64,000 bases of DNA. Origin: Cryptomeria japonica. Lineage: Eukaryota; Streptophyta; Pinopsida; Cupressales; Cupressaceae. Of this stretch, positions 10,662 to 23,887 are shown piece after piece; position 1 is the stretch's first letter, and every line of letters begins with the position of its first letter. The stretch is from NCBI RefSeq assembly GCF_030272615.1, contig NC_081409.1, forward strand, positions 911,922,340-911,986,339. The letters run 5' to 3'. The notes below the pieces were generated by a model that saw only the letters and a list, made by a program, of their open reading frames with translations, was not told the origin of the DNA and did no database searches. A program made the translations under genes and the position numbers.

Positions 10662-12491
10662 AATAACCATGTTTTTGTTTAATTTTCCTTAGATACACTA
10701 GAGCCCTCTTGAAATGAAACAAAATTTCATAAACTTGTAAGTTATTTTGCACGACCATGACCTATATATGTAAACCTTGGGGAAACTTAATTTTCTTTTA
10801 GGAGAGGTGGAGTCCTTATAATATTTACTCAAAATGGGGTGTGCCATACCATACATTAATGAATGACTGCTAGGAGGGTTTATCAAAATGTTGAAAGACC
10901 AATTTACGTTGGTACTAGCCAAAGTAGTTCATATCTAATTGGATGGATCCAAAGTCTCATTGTGAAATAATGGGCAGGAAGATACATATAAATGCAAGTG
11001 ATCATATGCATCATCACATTTGTTATACCACTTAATTTTTTCTACATCTATAATAGACTCTTTCTCTATACCCATACTAATTGAATGAATAATCCATTGT
11101 TTCTTAATGGAATTAACCTTCTAAATTTCTATTCATTGTAATATATATAGTAAGAAGAGGAATTAACAACTAATCCGTAGTGTAGAAAGAAAATGCAAGA
11201 ATACACAAAAAGAATATAACATAATGTAACTCTCTATTACTAAATGATGCATTGACTCCCCTCAACAAATATAGAGTTTGGCACTTTATTTTAGTATAAT
11301 TTACAATGAAAAGATTAGGTTGTGATTATTTTTAGTTTAAAAAAGGATAACCATACTAAAAGTACAAATTAAGTTTCTCGATAAGAACTAGAGCATAGCA
11401 TAATGTTTAAAGAATAACAATGAAAAAAATTGTTACAAAAGAAACACACATTTGTGAAAGTTATAAGAATTTCATGCCCCCAAAATATGACTAATAAATG
11501 ATTTTTTGATAAAACTAAAATATTGAAAAATTGGAAAGTAAATTTCTAAAAAATGATATAGACATGTAACTAAGAAAAAAATAGCTTAAAGAAAAATGTA
11601 GACCTTAAAAAGGCCTTTGAATGATTGAGCAATGAGCAACTAAAGTTGAAGTGCCAAAGATAAAACTCCAATGAAAAAGGGCCCCACAAATTGAATAGGA
11701 TGATAATGTTAACAACCTAGCAGGTGGTCTAGTTAATAGTCCATATGCATCATGTTGATGACTTTAATGAGCATACAACCATGACATTAATGATATAGTG
11801 GTTTGTGTGGCAAGTGGCATGGTAAATTATTATAGAGGATGTTGGAAGGTAGGTCTTAAGACATATAAATCCCTTAATCAAAGATGATCTATTAGTACAA
11901 CTCGGGAGATTAGTGTGTACAATGGTACTATTTAGGGAATATTCCTAATGTCAACACCTAGTACAATGCAAGTAGGCAATATCCACTGACAACTTTGATT
12001 GGTAAGTCGCTTAGCTGGTTGAGGGGCAACTAGGGCTATCACAATTAAGAGTGGTAGAAATGTTCAATAACACTATAGTGAAAGATATGAACCCTATGGT
12101 TGTATGGTCATAATGATCAATGTTGGAGAAAAAAAGCAACACACTCTAGTCCACAAGCTAAAAAAATTTAAAAAGTTAAATATAATCTTAAGGTTTGATG
12201 TGTCATTGAATGTAATTGTATAGTTGATTTTGGCTAGGACCCTCTAAAATTTGATCCACCTATAAAAATAAATTAAGAAAACACATGTATAAAACTTGGA
12301 TAAATGTCAACCTTTCATTATCTATTAAAAGAAGAAAAAAAATTCTATTCTAATTTTATTGAATCTCTTAGACATAATGAGGCTACCCAAAAGGTTACAT
12401 AGTGTACTAAAAAATAGTTCATACCCAAATTTTTTTTTTAAATGAGATCCATTAGAAACTTAAAAACTTAGTGACCTACCTTTGATGCCAT
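10662..12491. other. AT-rich DNA with no recognisable gene
   Basis: The right flank of the retrotransposon. A 75-codon minus-strand frame at 10698-10922 has no recognisable content. No RNA gene or complete element was seen. The right part is probably the interior of a decayed Ty1/copia element on the minus strand (see 12492-12510). Confidence 0.4.
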
Positions 12492-12510
12492 GGCTTTGAT
12501 ACCATGTTAG
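12492..12510 (-). other. Ty1/copia-type LTR end and primer-binding site remnant
   Basis: On the minus strand the sequence reads CTAACA then TGGTATCAAAGCC. TGGTATCAnAGC directly after an LTR ending in CA is the initiator-methionine tRNA primer site of plant Ty1/copia elements. The LTR would extend rightwards from 12505 and the interior leftwards. No copia protein domain or second LTR was found nearby, so only a decayed fragment remains. Confidence 0.5.
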
Positions 12511-12714
12511 ATTTTTTTAAAAATAATGAAGAACTAAGAATGACAAAATTCAAATGCTTAGCTAGATTATATTCACTTTTTTGCATCCGCACAAGACTCC
12601 AATGCCTAAAATTGGACTTGTCTTTACTATGTCTAAATATGTTTGATTTGAATACATTGCTCTAAACCATGGATTATTGCATGATTGATGACTATGTATG
12701 AATAGTGCATCGAT

Positions 12715-13230
12715 ATTATTTGATGGTTTTATTTCTTCGTCAATAACAACCATATAACTCACATATTCATGCTATAGGCAATTTTATGTTTTCTCAATCT
12801 CCTTATATGAATACTTGTATCTACATGAAATTAAGCTTCACTATTCTAAACTTTCCATATTTTACTTGATAATTTAAGTCATGATTTTCTACATTAATTT
12901 TAAATTATGTTGAAATTATTTTTTTATCTCTAGGAATCTTTAAAACTCTATTTTGTTTACTAGATATTTTAATTTGAGGCATAAAAAATAGGAAAATATG
13001 AAAACATGAATATTGAAATTGATTATATTGTAAAAGTAACACAAAAAGGAGATTTTTATAAAAAAAAAGTTGTCAATTTGGAGAAGATTTTATGTAACGA
13101 AATGTGTCATATAACTTCGATACAATAATTTGATGCTGGAATTGGGGGAGAACACAACAAACTTATTGGGGAACTTATTTCACACAATTGCTACATGAAA
13201 AACACGACTTTGAAAAGAGTTTTCTATTAA
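12715..13230 (+). repeat. Dispersed repeat, copy 2 (partner at 3280-3860)
   Basis: Diverged direct-orientation copy of the 3280-3860 block, with matching landmarks in the same order, including a shared AAACTTTCCATATT and GTGTCATAT. It lies just right of the copia primer site, so it could be part of that element's LTR; the first copy has no such neighbour. Confidence 0.55.
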
Positions 13231-13533
13231 GAGAAAGTTTATGAAAATAGATGACTATGAAAATAGATGACTGTATGATCTAAATGCATTTATCTAGTAA
13301 CAAACCTACTAATTCATTAATTAAAAAACACCCTATACCTTTTATCTATAGAAAATATTATGAAGTTATTTGATTTTTGTTTGCAAAAAAGAATAGAAGG
13401 TGAAAATTCTAACATGTATATAAGCTTTTAAATTTAATTAAAATATTCAAGGTGGGTGACAACATGAGGAGGGTAAACCCTTATTGAACAACATAAATTT
13501 ATTTATTAGATCAATCTAAAAGCTAATGTGGGC

Positions 13534-13620
13534 ACCAAGAATAGGTCAACCCATATGAATAACATTTAATTTAATTCCAAGAATAGGCCGGCCCAAATGA
13601 ATATCATTTAGTTTAATTAC
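13534..13620 (+). repeat. Two copies of a 43-bp tandem repeat
   Basis: CCAAGAATAGG followed by ATGAATA.CATTTA.TTTAATT occurs at 13534 and again at 13577 with a few differences. Confidence 0.7.
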
Positions 13621-14325
13621 ATTAGTTCTATTTGTATTTAATGTAGCTGGCCACCATACATTTAAATATATCTTGCTTTTCCTCATCTATTCCCTCCCCC
13701 CGCCACACACACACATCTCCTTATATAAGATCTTCATTGCTCCAGGATTACATTCTCTAAATGAATGATCCTCATATATATCTTCTATTCATGTAAGTTG
13801 GCATCAATGACAATTAATGCACCTTTGACATCAATGATAATCAATTGCAACTATATTTGGAGGCTCGGGTGATGCACTCCTTGCATTTGAGATGTTGAAG
13901 ATTTGGTTTATCGGAGAAATTACTGTTTCTTTAATATGGCATGGTATTATTACTAATCTATTGTACTCCACATCTACATTACCATGTTTGTAAAATGTTA
14001 TATTGAATTTAATTCAATTGACGCAAAATAATTTTATTATATTTTGTACTTGTATTTACTAATACTTCAGTGAATTTTGTTTGATGTATTTACCTTATAA
14101 AGAAATGTGAGTATATTATGGAAAGAATGCCAACCTAGAAAGAAGAGGAATTTAAAAGATTGCTTATTGGACCGACCTAGAAAGAAGAGGTGCAATGTGT
14201 ATGTAAGGGGCAAATCACTTGGAGTTACTTCATAAAGGTTTTCATTGAATAAAATTCCCATTCATCGTAGGTCTAGAGCAAACCTTAGAAGAAGATCTAA
14301 GGCGCATGTATGCGAAAATTGAAGG
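13621..14325. other. AT-rich non-coding DNA with an LTR-like TATA region
   Basis: Contains a pyrimidine-rich stretch followed by TTATATAAGATC near 13720, which resembles an LTR promoter. No LTR ends or coding frame could be established. Confidence 0.3.
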
Positions 14326-14490
14326 AGAATTATTACAAACCTAAGAGTATAATTAGAAGTAGAATTATTGCAGCCCTAAGTGTAGACTATGGAGATGAAT
14401 TATTGTAAAATTATTAGTAGACTTTGAAAGTGAATTGGTGCAAATCTAAGAGTGGACTATGTAGGTGAATTAGTGCAAGATCTTGAGTAG
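14326..14490 (+). repeat. Degenerate 30-40-bp tandem repeat
   Basis: About five units beginning GAATTATTGCA or GAATTGGTGCA, each followed by CCTAAGAGT..A-like sequence. Further right, GATTGGTGTCTCT recurs four times between about 14623 and 14741. Confidence 0.55.
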
Positions 14491-14741
14491 AAACATTACT
14501 TATTTGTTGATATATTTTGAGCAAATTTGAGAGCTTATTAAAGCAGATCTTGAAGATACTTGGAGCAACCATTTAAGGCATATTTGTAGTAAATTTAAGA
14601 AGACCTAATTCCTGTCAATAGAGGTTGATGTCTCTAATTAAAAGAGATTGGTGTCTCTTGCTTGGTTGTTGCTTGATTATGGGGATTGGTGTCTCTACTG
14701 GGTTCGTGCTCATAGGTCATCTAGAGGGGATTGACGTCTCT

Positions 14742-15567
14742 TGTAGGTTGGTGACTACAAAGATTGTGATAATTTTCTAAGATAAGCAATATTTTTATAT
14801 GGATTTCTCGTGCAATGGTTTCCACATAAATCATGTGATCTTGTTCTCTTAATTTCTTGTTCTTGCATCTATGTTACTATTGTGAATGATTAAGTTTTGA
14901 AGTGTTGCATTTGTATCTAATAAAGTTTTGAAAAGTATAGGATTGTTGTTATGTCTGTTGACTCCCCCTCTAAATATAACTAAGTGCTCTTCAACCACAA
15001 ACCAAAAATCCCCCACACACCTTCCATAAGGAAGTGGTCCTACCCTTCATGGGGGTAGAAAATTAAGTGAATCCAATGATCACTACATGCCTTCAAAGAG
15101 ATAGTGTTGTATTCTAAATTACAAACAATCTATCATACAACTCTAGATACCCTCTAGCTGAGTATGATCTATTTGATTGTTTTGTATCAAAATAGACATT
15201 GTGAACCTAAAATACAAGTAGTGGTTTTGCATTACGTTGGCCAAAGATTCTAAAATTAAATAAAACATTTCAAAAATTATAAACATGTGTCACATGTTCA
15301 CGCACCTCTTTCTCAAACTAGTTAACAACAATGTTTCACATTTGGGTTTGCAACTTGGTTTGAATAACAAAAATCATATCCATTTTTATCAAGATATATC
15401 TTTAAGGTTCATAACATACTTGATTCAACCACTTTCATATTCATCTAATCCAAATCCAGACAATAATCGTATATTTCAACTATAGGCATTGATGTCTTAA
15501 TTGTATAATAAATGTTCTAACTTTTTCCCGATGTAATAAGAACATAAGTTTACATAAGCATTTGTCC
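14742..15567. other. Non-coding DNA, no gene seen
   Basis: Nothing recognised beyond short AT-rich repeats. Confidence 0.4.
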
Positions 15568-15637
15568 ATACATACATACATACATACATACATACTTACT
15601 TACTTACTTACTTACTTACGCACACACACACACACAT
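15568..15637 (+). repeat. Compound microsatellite (CATA)n(CTTA)n(CA)n
   Basis: Three adjacent pure blocks: CATA units to about 15593, CTTA/TTAC units to about 15618, then CA repeats to 15637. Confidence 0.9.
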
Positions 15638-16079
15638 AGATACATAAGGCTTTTAACAAAAATAATAGTGCCACTTAGAATGGTAATCATATCAACACAT
15701 ATATATACACTTTGTATACATATGCATAGATATGAGTACATAGACAATATTTTCTTCATATTGATATTCTTAAATTTACTTGAAATGACAACATAATTTG
15801 AACATTGGAATTTTGAAGAAAATCCAATCTTCAAGCATTCAACCTATATACATATTCATCAAATTACTATAGTACCCAAAGAATATACACTATCATTCAC
15901 AAACACAATACTGAGCTCCCAAATTTTCCTTCAAACCATACACCACTAATAGAATTCATAAGGAATATCAATTGAGATTAAATCATAGTTGATCCTTCTA
16001 TAAAATTTATTGCATACAAACCTTAAAAGATAATAATCCTTTCTCTAATGATCTATGTATGCAATAATAATAGTTACAG
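15638..16079. other. Non-coding DNA left of LINE A
   Basis: AT-rich; no gene or element was recognised. Confidence 0.4.
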
Positions 16080-16539
16080 GCTCAAGGTAGAGGTCCTACT
16101 ATTGGATTTAAAGAAACTGCAAGGCTCAAGCATAATCAAGATTGATGACAAACCTACTTTAGGCAAGATGGTGATTTGAAGAATTCAAACAATGATCAAC
16201 GAAGAAAGGATATGCAAGGATGGAGATGATAAACTAAGACAATGTGTGCTTTTGGATCAGATGAATTCTAGTTTGGGATTGATCACATCCTTGATTAAGG
16301 GAATGTAAGAGGTAATCCAAAAACCCCTAGGAGATGAATTTCATTCTTTTTGGATAGCAAAAATTTAGGGAATTCAATTGTAGATTTAAAAGAGAGGTTT
16401 TTTGTCAAATGGGGAGGGGACTAGTTGGCAATGGTAAAAACTAGGAATTGGTGTGATAAAAAAAAGGGAACAAATGTCCAATTAAAATCATTGCCTAATG
16501 AATTTTTCTTGGTGTAATGTCCGTCGGGGCTAGTGAAAT

Positions 16540-16745
16540 GGAAAATATAAAACAATGGTCCTTTCATGATGGATGGAATAGGGATCTATATGAAGGATTG
16601 GGAACCAAATTTTGATCCCTCAAAGTAGAAAATAGAGGAGATCCCATCTTGGATCAGGCTTTATAATCTCCCCTTTGAATATTGGGAGGAGAATATTTTG
16701 AAGGAAATCAAGGATAAATTGAGAGCCTTATTAAAGTAGGTCAAA
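16540..16745 (+). pseudogene. LINE A ORF1 (DUF4283-like) fragment
   Basis: One frame reads MKDWEPNFDPSK, then after a stop SWIRLYNLPFEYWEENILKE. This is the conserved block of plant LINE ORF1 proteins, which bind the element RNA. A possible zinc-knuckle relic (CPKC.SKGHEGKEF) follows near 16880. Interrupted by stops. Confidence 0.7.
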
Positions 16746-17889
16746 AGATGGTGGATAGATGTATTTTAGAATTTTTGTTAAGATTTTTCTCTACCCCCAC
16801 TCCCGATAGAAGTAGAAATAATAATTGATTAAATAATTTGGAGGTAAAAGATTGGAAGGGAGGACACCCAAGTAGTAGTGTGTCCTAAGTGTTGATCCAA
16901 AGGGCATGAGGGAAAGGAGTTCCTAAAATCTTGTGGACATTAGAAAGAGATGGACATGGCTACGAGTTTGGAGGATCTCCAAAACCATGATAGTGAGGCC
17001 CAAAGAGTTTTAAGAGGATATTATTCTCAAAGCAAATTATCTCCCTAGGAGAAATAGAGCAAGAGGAAGATAAAGATTTCAAGTAGCAAGTGAACTCTAA
17101 GGATAATATTTACCAAGTAGTAGGTGATGAAGTGGTAAAAGGGTAACTGAAACAATGGTGGAACCATTATTAGGAGACATGAGTGTATCTTTCAAAAAAA
17201 CAACGATAGTGGCTAAGCCTAATGAGACAACATTGACATACCATATTTTGTGTGAAGAAGGGGTGGAGATGGTTAAATAAGTGGGTCTTGTTGGACATTG
17301 TTGCTGCTAGGATATGTTGTTGTCATTGATGTCAACATATTCCTGTGATTTATTGCTCCGGTGGTTGCAAATTGGTTTATTGGATCATGATTCAGTATAT
17401 GGAGTATTTCTAGTATCATTATATCTTTTTGTATTGGTTTTAGTGATCAAGGAGCTTAATTGGTCATATCATATGATCCAGTTTACAGTTTGGTTCTTCT
17501 GATCAATTCTTTGTAGAGTTCGGCATTTCCTCTAGTATATTCTAGTTAAGGATTGAGAGAGTAGAAATACAAAACTAGCTGAACTATTGGATAAAGGATT
17601 CAAGCTTATAAGTAATAACTTGGAATTTTTTGTGGAGTGCATGATCATGGTTTGTGCTCTAAATCCAAAGAGGAGAGTGATTGTGGAGAAGAGGAAGGAG
17701 AGATACTAGAGGAAAGATCAATAGAACAATCACAATCTAAAATGACAAAAATTGAATACGAATCAAAAGAGTAAGAAGGGTTAGAAAACTAATAAGAATA
17801 AGCTAGAAATAGAAGGAAATGCCAAAGGTCAAATAAAATTGAGGTTTGGGAAGGAGATTTTCCTTCTCAAAGAGAAATGGAGGTCTTAA

Positions 17890-18560
17890 CATGGAACTAA
17901 CAAATGGTCTCATGATAAAGTGCCAAATTGACCAAACTAAGTAGATGTTGTGTTGTTACAAGAGACAAAATGGAGTGAAAAAGAAAGTAGGGAGAGGCTT
18001 AAGAATTGAAGACAAGGGGAAGGAGTTTTTGTGGGTGATCATGGAGATTTGGGAGGTTTAGATTTTCTCTGGAATCCAAGCAAGTTGGTTGGAGAACTGG
18101 TGGAAGTAAATCAAAACTAGTAGTTGATTAAGCTAAAAGTATTACAAATGAATGAAATCTTTTAGGTGGTCAATGTATTTGGATGTATCTCAACTATGAG
18201 CAAAAGGGAAGTGCGGCAAAAACTAACTACAAAATTACAAAATCTGCAAGGAGAAAATATTCTAGTAGCGGAGGACTTTAATGCCACCCTAAACAATACT
18301 AAAAAATGGGGGGCATGTCCTATTTGTCTCAAGTTAACCTAGATTTTCAAAATTTGTTGGATAGAATCATTTGAGGGATATTTAGCCGAAAAATGGTATT
18401 TTCACTTGGACCAATAGGAGAAAAGGTTTCACCAATATTGTAGATTGCAGAGAGGTTGGATAGATTCCTAATTGTAGGAGACTGGGATAGTTTAGTGATT
18501 TCTCATGATGTGTGCATTTTTCTATTTACAAGTCCAGATCATTACTTTGTGTAGCTGCAA
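17890..18560 (+). pseudogene. LINE A endonuclease fragment
   Basis: The frame contains DVVLLQETKWSEKE (the QETK motif of AP-type endonucleases; E is a metal ligand) at about 17944. Further on come GGLDFLWNPSK and NILVAEDFNATLNN, where the family has GDFN. The C-terminal SDHxP region is decayed. Several frameshifts and stops. Confidence 0.75.
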
Positions 18561-18689
18561 TTCACTCCTGATAGGCTCCTATGTGGTTGAGAGAAAAAAT
18601 CTTGTAGGAGCTGGTTGGTGGATGGAGTGAAGTGAGGGTCAATCATAACTCCTAGTTATTTTTGTTACCTAAGAAATTAAATCATGTGA

Positions 18690-20290
18690 AAACAAATTGA
18701 AGATATGGAATGAATCTCATTTCAAAACCATCTTTGAGGAGAAAGAGAGATTTGAAAAAGAATTTGTAGATTTGAATGAATTATTATTGAGAAATGTATG
18801 TGCTGATGATTTTGAATTAAAAAAGAGGCCAAAGCAAGAATATGCAAAAATCCTAGCTAGAGAGGAAACCTTTCAGAGGAAAAAATCAAGAGAGGTGTGG
18901 TATCCATGTGTGATTCCTATCAAGTCCCACCCCCAACAGCTAACTTTAGTTCAATGACAACAACTAACTTTAGTTCAACGACAACACCTACTACTCTAAG
19001 GGGGTGGTTGGGAGAACTGATCCCCTACAATTTGGTTGGTAGGAAAGGGTGGGAGGATAATTGGCTAGGGGGTTGTCCTAGCGAGTTGCTTGCCTTTAGC
19101 ATAGTAGGAGGCTCACCCTAAAATTTGGTTGGGATTTATTAATGGCAATGTGCATGAGGGCCTAATAACTAATAGGAGCATGAATGTGATTACTAAAATT
19201 ACAAAGGTTGATAGCAGAATAGCATAAACTACAAAATAAATCAACAAAGAAACAATGAGTTTCTTTAAGAATTTACTGAACAAAGTTAATTTGACAAACG
19301 AGGAAGAGAAGGAAAATGTATTGACCATTATGCCAACAATAATCGGGGCTTATCAAAATGAGAAATTACTCATGGAGGTTACTTTGGAATAAGTTAAGAA
19401 AGTCACCTTCTACCTCAACCTAGACAAGGCTTGGATGCCAGATGGATTTCCAATGGGCTTCTCCAAAACAATTTGGGACATCATTGGTTTGAACCTCTTT
19501 ATAACTATAGAAGAATCTCGAGAGACAACTATTCTGGAAGTGAATAATCATACTATTTTGGTCTTGATCCTGAAGAAGAAAGAAGCCAACTTGGTGATTG
19601 GCTACAAGCCTATTGCACTTGTAATACGGTTTATGAGATTATCACAATATTGATGGCTAACGGATTGAAAGGTGTTATGGTATATATCATTTCAAAAATC
19701 CAAAGTGGATTTTCTCCAGGGAGATCCATAGTGGAAGGTATTATAGTAGCACACAAAGAAATCCACATGACAAGAAAGTCTATAGCAATAAGTGTGATCA
19801 TAAAACCACATATTTTGAAAGCTTATGACCAAGTTGACCAGCAATTCCTACTAGAAGTGTTGAGTAGGTTTGGGTTCAATAAAAGATGGGTTCAATGGAT
19901 TAGTAGTTGTATCTTAGGTCCTAAGATTTCAAGTTTGGTCAATAGGTCCCTTCAAGGTTTCTTTTCATCTAATAAAGGGCTAAGGAAAGAAGATCCCCCT
20001 TTCCTTTTTCTCATAATGGCTGAAGCCTTGGAGAGAAGCATCAATGCAAAAAGGAGGCCAGGAGGTGGCTCCTGGGGTTGAGGCAATGACACACCAACAA
20101 TTTGTAGACTACACATTGTTGTTTGGAAAGACATGTAGGCGAGAAGCTACAGTGATAAGATCCCTCTTGGACTCTAATTATAGGGCATTTGGACAAAGCA
20201 TCAATTGGAGAAAATCATAGGTATTCTTTCTCAACCCCCAAACAAGTTTTCAAAGAGACATAGCGAGGATTTTGGATCTTTGAGTTGTCA
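18690..20290 (+). pseudogene. LINE A reverse transcriptase fragment
   Basis: It starts with the linker helix (KIWNESHFKTIFEEKERFEK), then KTIWDIIGLNLF and ILVLILKKKEANLVIGYKPI, where active LINEs have LIPKK and FRPIxL. Next are QSGFSPGRSIVEGI, the motif A relic ILKAYDQVDQQFL and the motif B relic KGLRKEDPPFLF. The catalytic box reads QFVDYTLLFGK near 20100, with DD changed to DY, so polymerase activity would be lost. Split over several frames. Confidence 0.8.
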
Positions 20291-21639
20291 ATTTGCGGGA
20301 AAGATTTTTGGGGATGCCCTTGTTTGCTAGGATAAATAAGAAATGCATTTGGGAGCCTTTGATAAAGAATTGTAGAAATGAGATGAAAATTTAGAAAGAG
20401 AAATGACCAACTTCAACTAGGAGGATACCAACACTTAAATAACAATCCACATATACTCAATGTCTTGTATGGAGTTGCCAAGATCAATGGAAGATATATT
20501 AGTGCAAATTATGAGAAGATTTTTTTGGAGTGACACATTAGATAAATGAAAATTCCCTCTCATTCCTTGGGATAAAATATGTTCCCTAAATGAGGTGGGA
20601 AGGATGGGGATTAGACAAATGTTAATTATGAATTTGGCTACGGGAGCCAAATTGGCTTCAAACTTGTATTCTAAAGGTGAGCAGAAATGGGATAAATCCT
20701 TAGATAGAAATACCTAGACTCTGATCTCCCAATCTAGACTATCATAGTTGGGGACCCTCCCCAATGATTCACTGTTTGAAATTTCATTTTGGATTACAAC
20801 GATATTATAATACCAAACATACAACTTGAGATGTGAAGGACAGGAGAAGCACAACCTTTTGGCAGGATTCATGGAAGGGATATGCACCATTGGCCAATAG
20901 ACATGACTTGAGAACTATTAGGACATAGATAATAAGAGTTTGGGGAAGCAAGGTAAGGGATTATTTGGATATAAATTACATAGTGGAGTTGGCGTTCATT
21001 CCAAGAGATTAACGCTCCAGAGGAGCATAAAGAAGAGCTCAAAAAGATCTTTTGGGACAAAGTGATAGTCCTATCAAATGAAGAGGATAAAATCAAATGA
21101 TGTGGATTGAAGTTTGGGGACTATAGCGTAAAGATTGGCTATAAGATTAAGGAAGCTACGATTAATAAGTAAAATTGACAGCTTCATTTGTTTTGGAACC
21201 AAGCATGCCTCCCTAAGGTTGGAAGTGCATCTTATGCAAAGAGGTCAAGGAATTTGCTAATCACCTTCTCCTCACATGGAAGTATTTAATGTCCAAATTG
21301 AATTGATAAAGACCAATTCTCCAAGATATCAAATATTGGTTCCTTATGTGGCCCAGACATAAAGAAGGATTTGTTTGCTAGTTTATGGTTTGTTTCACCA
21401 TTGAGAATTATATGAGAGATTTGGAAGGAATGCAACAAGAATATTTTCTAGGACAAGGAGATGTGTAGGGAAGCTCTACTTGGAAAAATAGAAATGTTGA
21501 TTGTAGAATTGGTTAACAACACTACAAGAAAATTGAACTTGAGTAAAAATATATTCACAGATTAGGATGACAAGATGATAAAAAAATTCCTTGGTCTAAA
21601 GATTCCCCCATTCACGGGGCTCAAAAGGTTGATCTTCCT

Positions 21640-22068
21640 TTGAATATGAGATTAGGAGTAATTTCAACTATGCTCGAGGTAGGGTGGATGAAAGTTAATT
21701 TTGATTGTTCTTTGAAGGGCAATCCTAGAAATAGTAGGGTAGGTTGTGTCGCTAGGGTTCACAATGGAAAAGTGTTAAGCAAGAAAAGGGAATCCCTAGG
21801 AGTAATGACAAATAATGATACAAAATTTTGCATTGCTCTCCTAGGACTAAAATGTGGTGAACTAAAAGTAAAGTGTTTGAATTTTGAAGGAAACTCTCTC
21901 ATCGTTGTCAATGTGATTCGTCAAAAAATGACATCCAATTGGAAATTCAACAAGTGGCTGAAATTGATGTGGGAGTTGATAGGAAAATTTGGTGAGTTCA
22001 AAATAACACATGTTTTTCATGAGGGGAATGAGATGGTTGATGATTTGGCCAAATTGGTGGTGGGATAG
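21640..22068 (+). pseudogene. LINE A RNase H-like domain
   Basis: A 142-codon frame with VNFDCSLKGNPRNSRVGC (family: NxDGSxxxNPGxxG), LNFEGNSLIVVNVI and HVFHEGNEMVDDLAKL (family: HVxREGNxxADxLA). This is the RVT_3-type RNase H that closes plant L1 ORF2. The intact frame is by chance the best-preserved part of the element. Confidence 0.8.
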
Positions 22069-22458
22069 GAGTTGTTAGCTTAGTCATCGTGAGAGTGGAG
22101 GTAATTTAGCCTTTTTTATCACGATGTTAGCATCATCATACTTCCTTAATAATGGGTATATGAGGTGATTGGGGTGTAAGCAAAATGAATGCTGGTTTAC
22201 TATTTTCAAGAGAAAAGCGTGTGAATGGATTGGCGATGGCGAATGTGAGGATTTATTTTGAGATTGGCAGCAAAGATGGAAGGCATTGTTTTTTTGGAGT
22301 GACAACATGACATGGATACCCTTCTAAGGCTTACCCACAAATTGCGAAATGGCCTTCCTGGTTGAGATGACTAATAAAAGGCTAAAATGCATTTTTAAGT
22401 TGAACCACGACCTCAATTCATTTGGTGAAGGTCATTTTGGGGAATGAATTTATGAATT

Positions 22459-22902
22459 TTGGCCATAGACATAAGGTTCAATACAAATGTCTCAACCATA
22501 TTTCTAGCTATGGTCATATATGTAGGAGAGTCGAAGGACATGACAATAAAGATGTACAAAAAGTTGATAAGGAGCAATTTCTTGGGGGAATTAGAGGGTG
22601 TCTTGGAGAGTGTTGTCCCTAGTGTGGGAATGCCTCTACCAAAAGATGATTATGTTATCAAGCAAAGGGGTCAAGAAGAAGACAAATATACACTAAATTT
22701 TTTTACTGACCTATCCCTCCTTTCCACAAGGAGAAAGGTCGTGGAGAGGAGCGTGCATTTTATGAAGCAACTGCTTGATTTGGCAGAACGAGAGTTAGGA
22801 TGGTTGCATGTTTTCATGATGGATGTTATGATTCATCATATTATTGCATCAACACTTGTAGAACTTATCTTAAGAGCATTAAATCATCAATCAAAGATAT
22901 AA
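22459..22902 (+). CDS. Unrecognised 147-codon ORF
   Basis: The frame begins MAIDIRFNTNVSTIF and ends ALNHQSKI. It has no signal peptide or clear membrane segment, and contains an amphipathic, lysine- and leucine-rich middle (KDMTIKMYKKLIRSNFLGEL). It lies right after LINE A with no recognisable neighbour. It might be a scrap of another retroelement protein or chance. I do not recognise a family. Confidence 0.25.
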   Translation: MAIDIRFNTNVSTIFLAMVIYVGESKDMTIKMYKKLIRSNFLGELEGVLESVVPSVGMPLPKDDYVIKQRGQEEDKYTLNFFTDLSLLSTRRKVVERSVHFMKQLLDLAERELGWLHVFMMDVMIHHIIASTLVELILRALNHQSKI

Positions 22903-23846
22903 TCATTTTATTTTAGCACTTCATTTCAACATTTCTTTAATGTAGTGGAAATGGGGTTCATTAGTGTCAACATGCAAACTAGATGGAAATCAAACCCAAT
23001 CCCATCGATTACATTGGAGAACCACCAATTAGGCCCAACTTTAGTCCCTTAAGAGAGCTAGGCACTTTGAGTAGTTGTTCTCTTATGATTGATTATGATT
23101 GGATAACAATTTTGTTGTGAAAATGCAAGAACTAGACTAAATGGTGCAAAATTGACAATGATAAACAAATATAGACAAATACATATGTGAGAATCAACTG
23201 AGATGAACATAATGAGAAATGAGATACAATGATGAACCTACATCTGAAATTTGAGCTCAAAATGGTTGGACATTGTGGCTAGGCACCATAGTCTTGATAC
23301 GAAGCCTTGCCTCCTCAAATAGCTCATTTAGATTGCTCACCTTCAAATTGTTTTCATAGGGTGTACGCATATCCTTATATGTTGCACATTCAAATATCAA
23401 AAGAGGGAGTGCAAAGGGGGGAGGTGGGTTGCAATGGATGTGCTTAGTTTACTTGTTTTGGAAACAATTGGCATTGAACATGTTTGGTTTCTACTAGATT
23501 CATTATTTAATTTTGGAATGACAATGAAATTATATAAAAAAAAGAAGTTTTAAGTATTGCAAAGAGTATTAGATTGATTAAATTGTTTTTTCCACATTGT
23601 TAAATGACTATTGTTAAAAATAGGGTTAATGCTCATGACCAACATAATGAAATTAGTCGGAATAACTCAAATAAAGTTGTAAAATTCGCAACATAGATAA
23701 AGTTGATCACCATTCCCTTCTAGCTTGTCCTAACCTTTAACATTATGATAAGCAAATTCACTCGATTTTATAACTCAAATAATATTCAAGAACAAGATGC
23801 ATATCACCAATTTATTTGGGTGCCTTCATTATGGTATTGTAAAGAA
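22903..23846. other. Non-coding DNA, no gene established
   Basis: A short minus-strand open stretch near 23250-23400 reads LKVSNLNELFEEARLRIK and looks protein-like, but no flanking splice sites or family could be assigned. Nothing else was recognised. Confidence 0.35.

Positions 23847-23887
<41 letters not shown>
23847..23887 (+). repeat. Compound microsatellite (TC)n(TA)n
   Basis: A run of TC dinucleotides passes directly into TA dinucleotides. Confidence 0.9.

Larger units (their letters stand above)
16080..22075 (+). mobile_element. LINE A: decayed L1-type non-LTR retrotransposon
   Basis: Pieces of a plant L1-type LINE appear in the correct order over about 6 kb. They are an ORF1 (gag-like) stretch near 16550-16740, an apurinic endonuclease near 17890-18560, a linker and reverse transcriptase near 18690-20280, then RNase H at 21640-22068. 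Many stops and frameshifts interrupt it and the catalytic RT box is changed. It is a dead copy, much older than LINE B. Both ends are approximate; no poly-A tail or target duplication could be fixed. Confidence 0.85.

Noticed and set aside
23250-23400. Minus-strand open stretch LKVSNLNELFEEARLRIK
   Set aside because: Looks protein-like but has no splice context or family match that I can defend.
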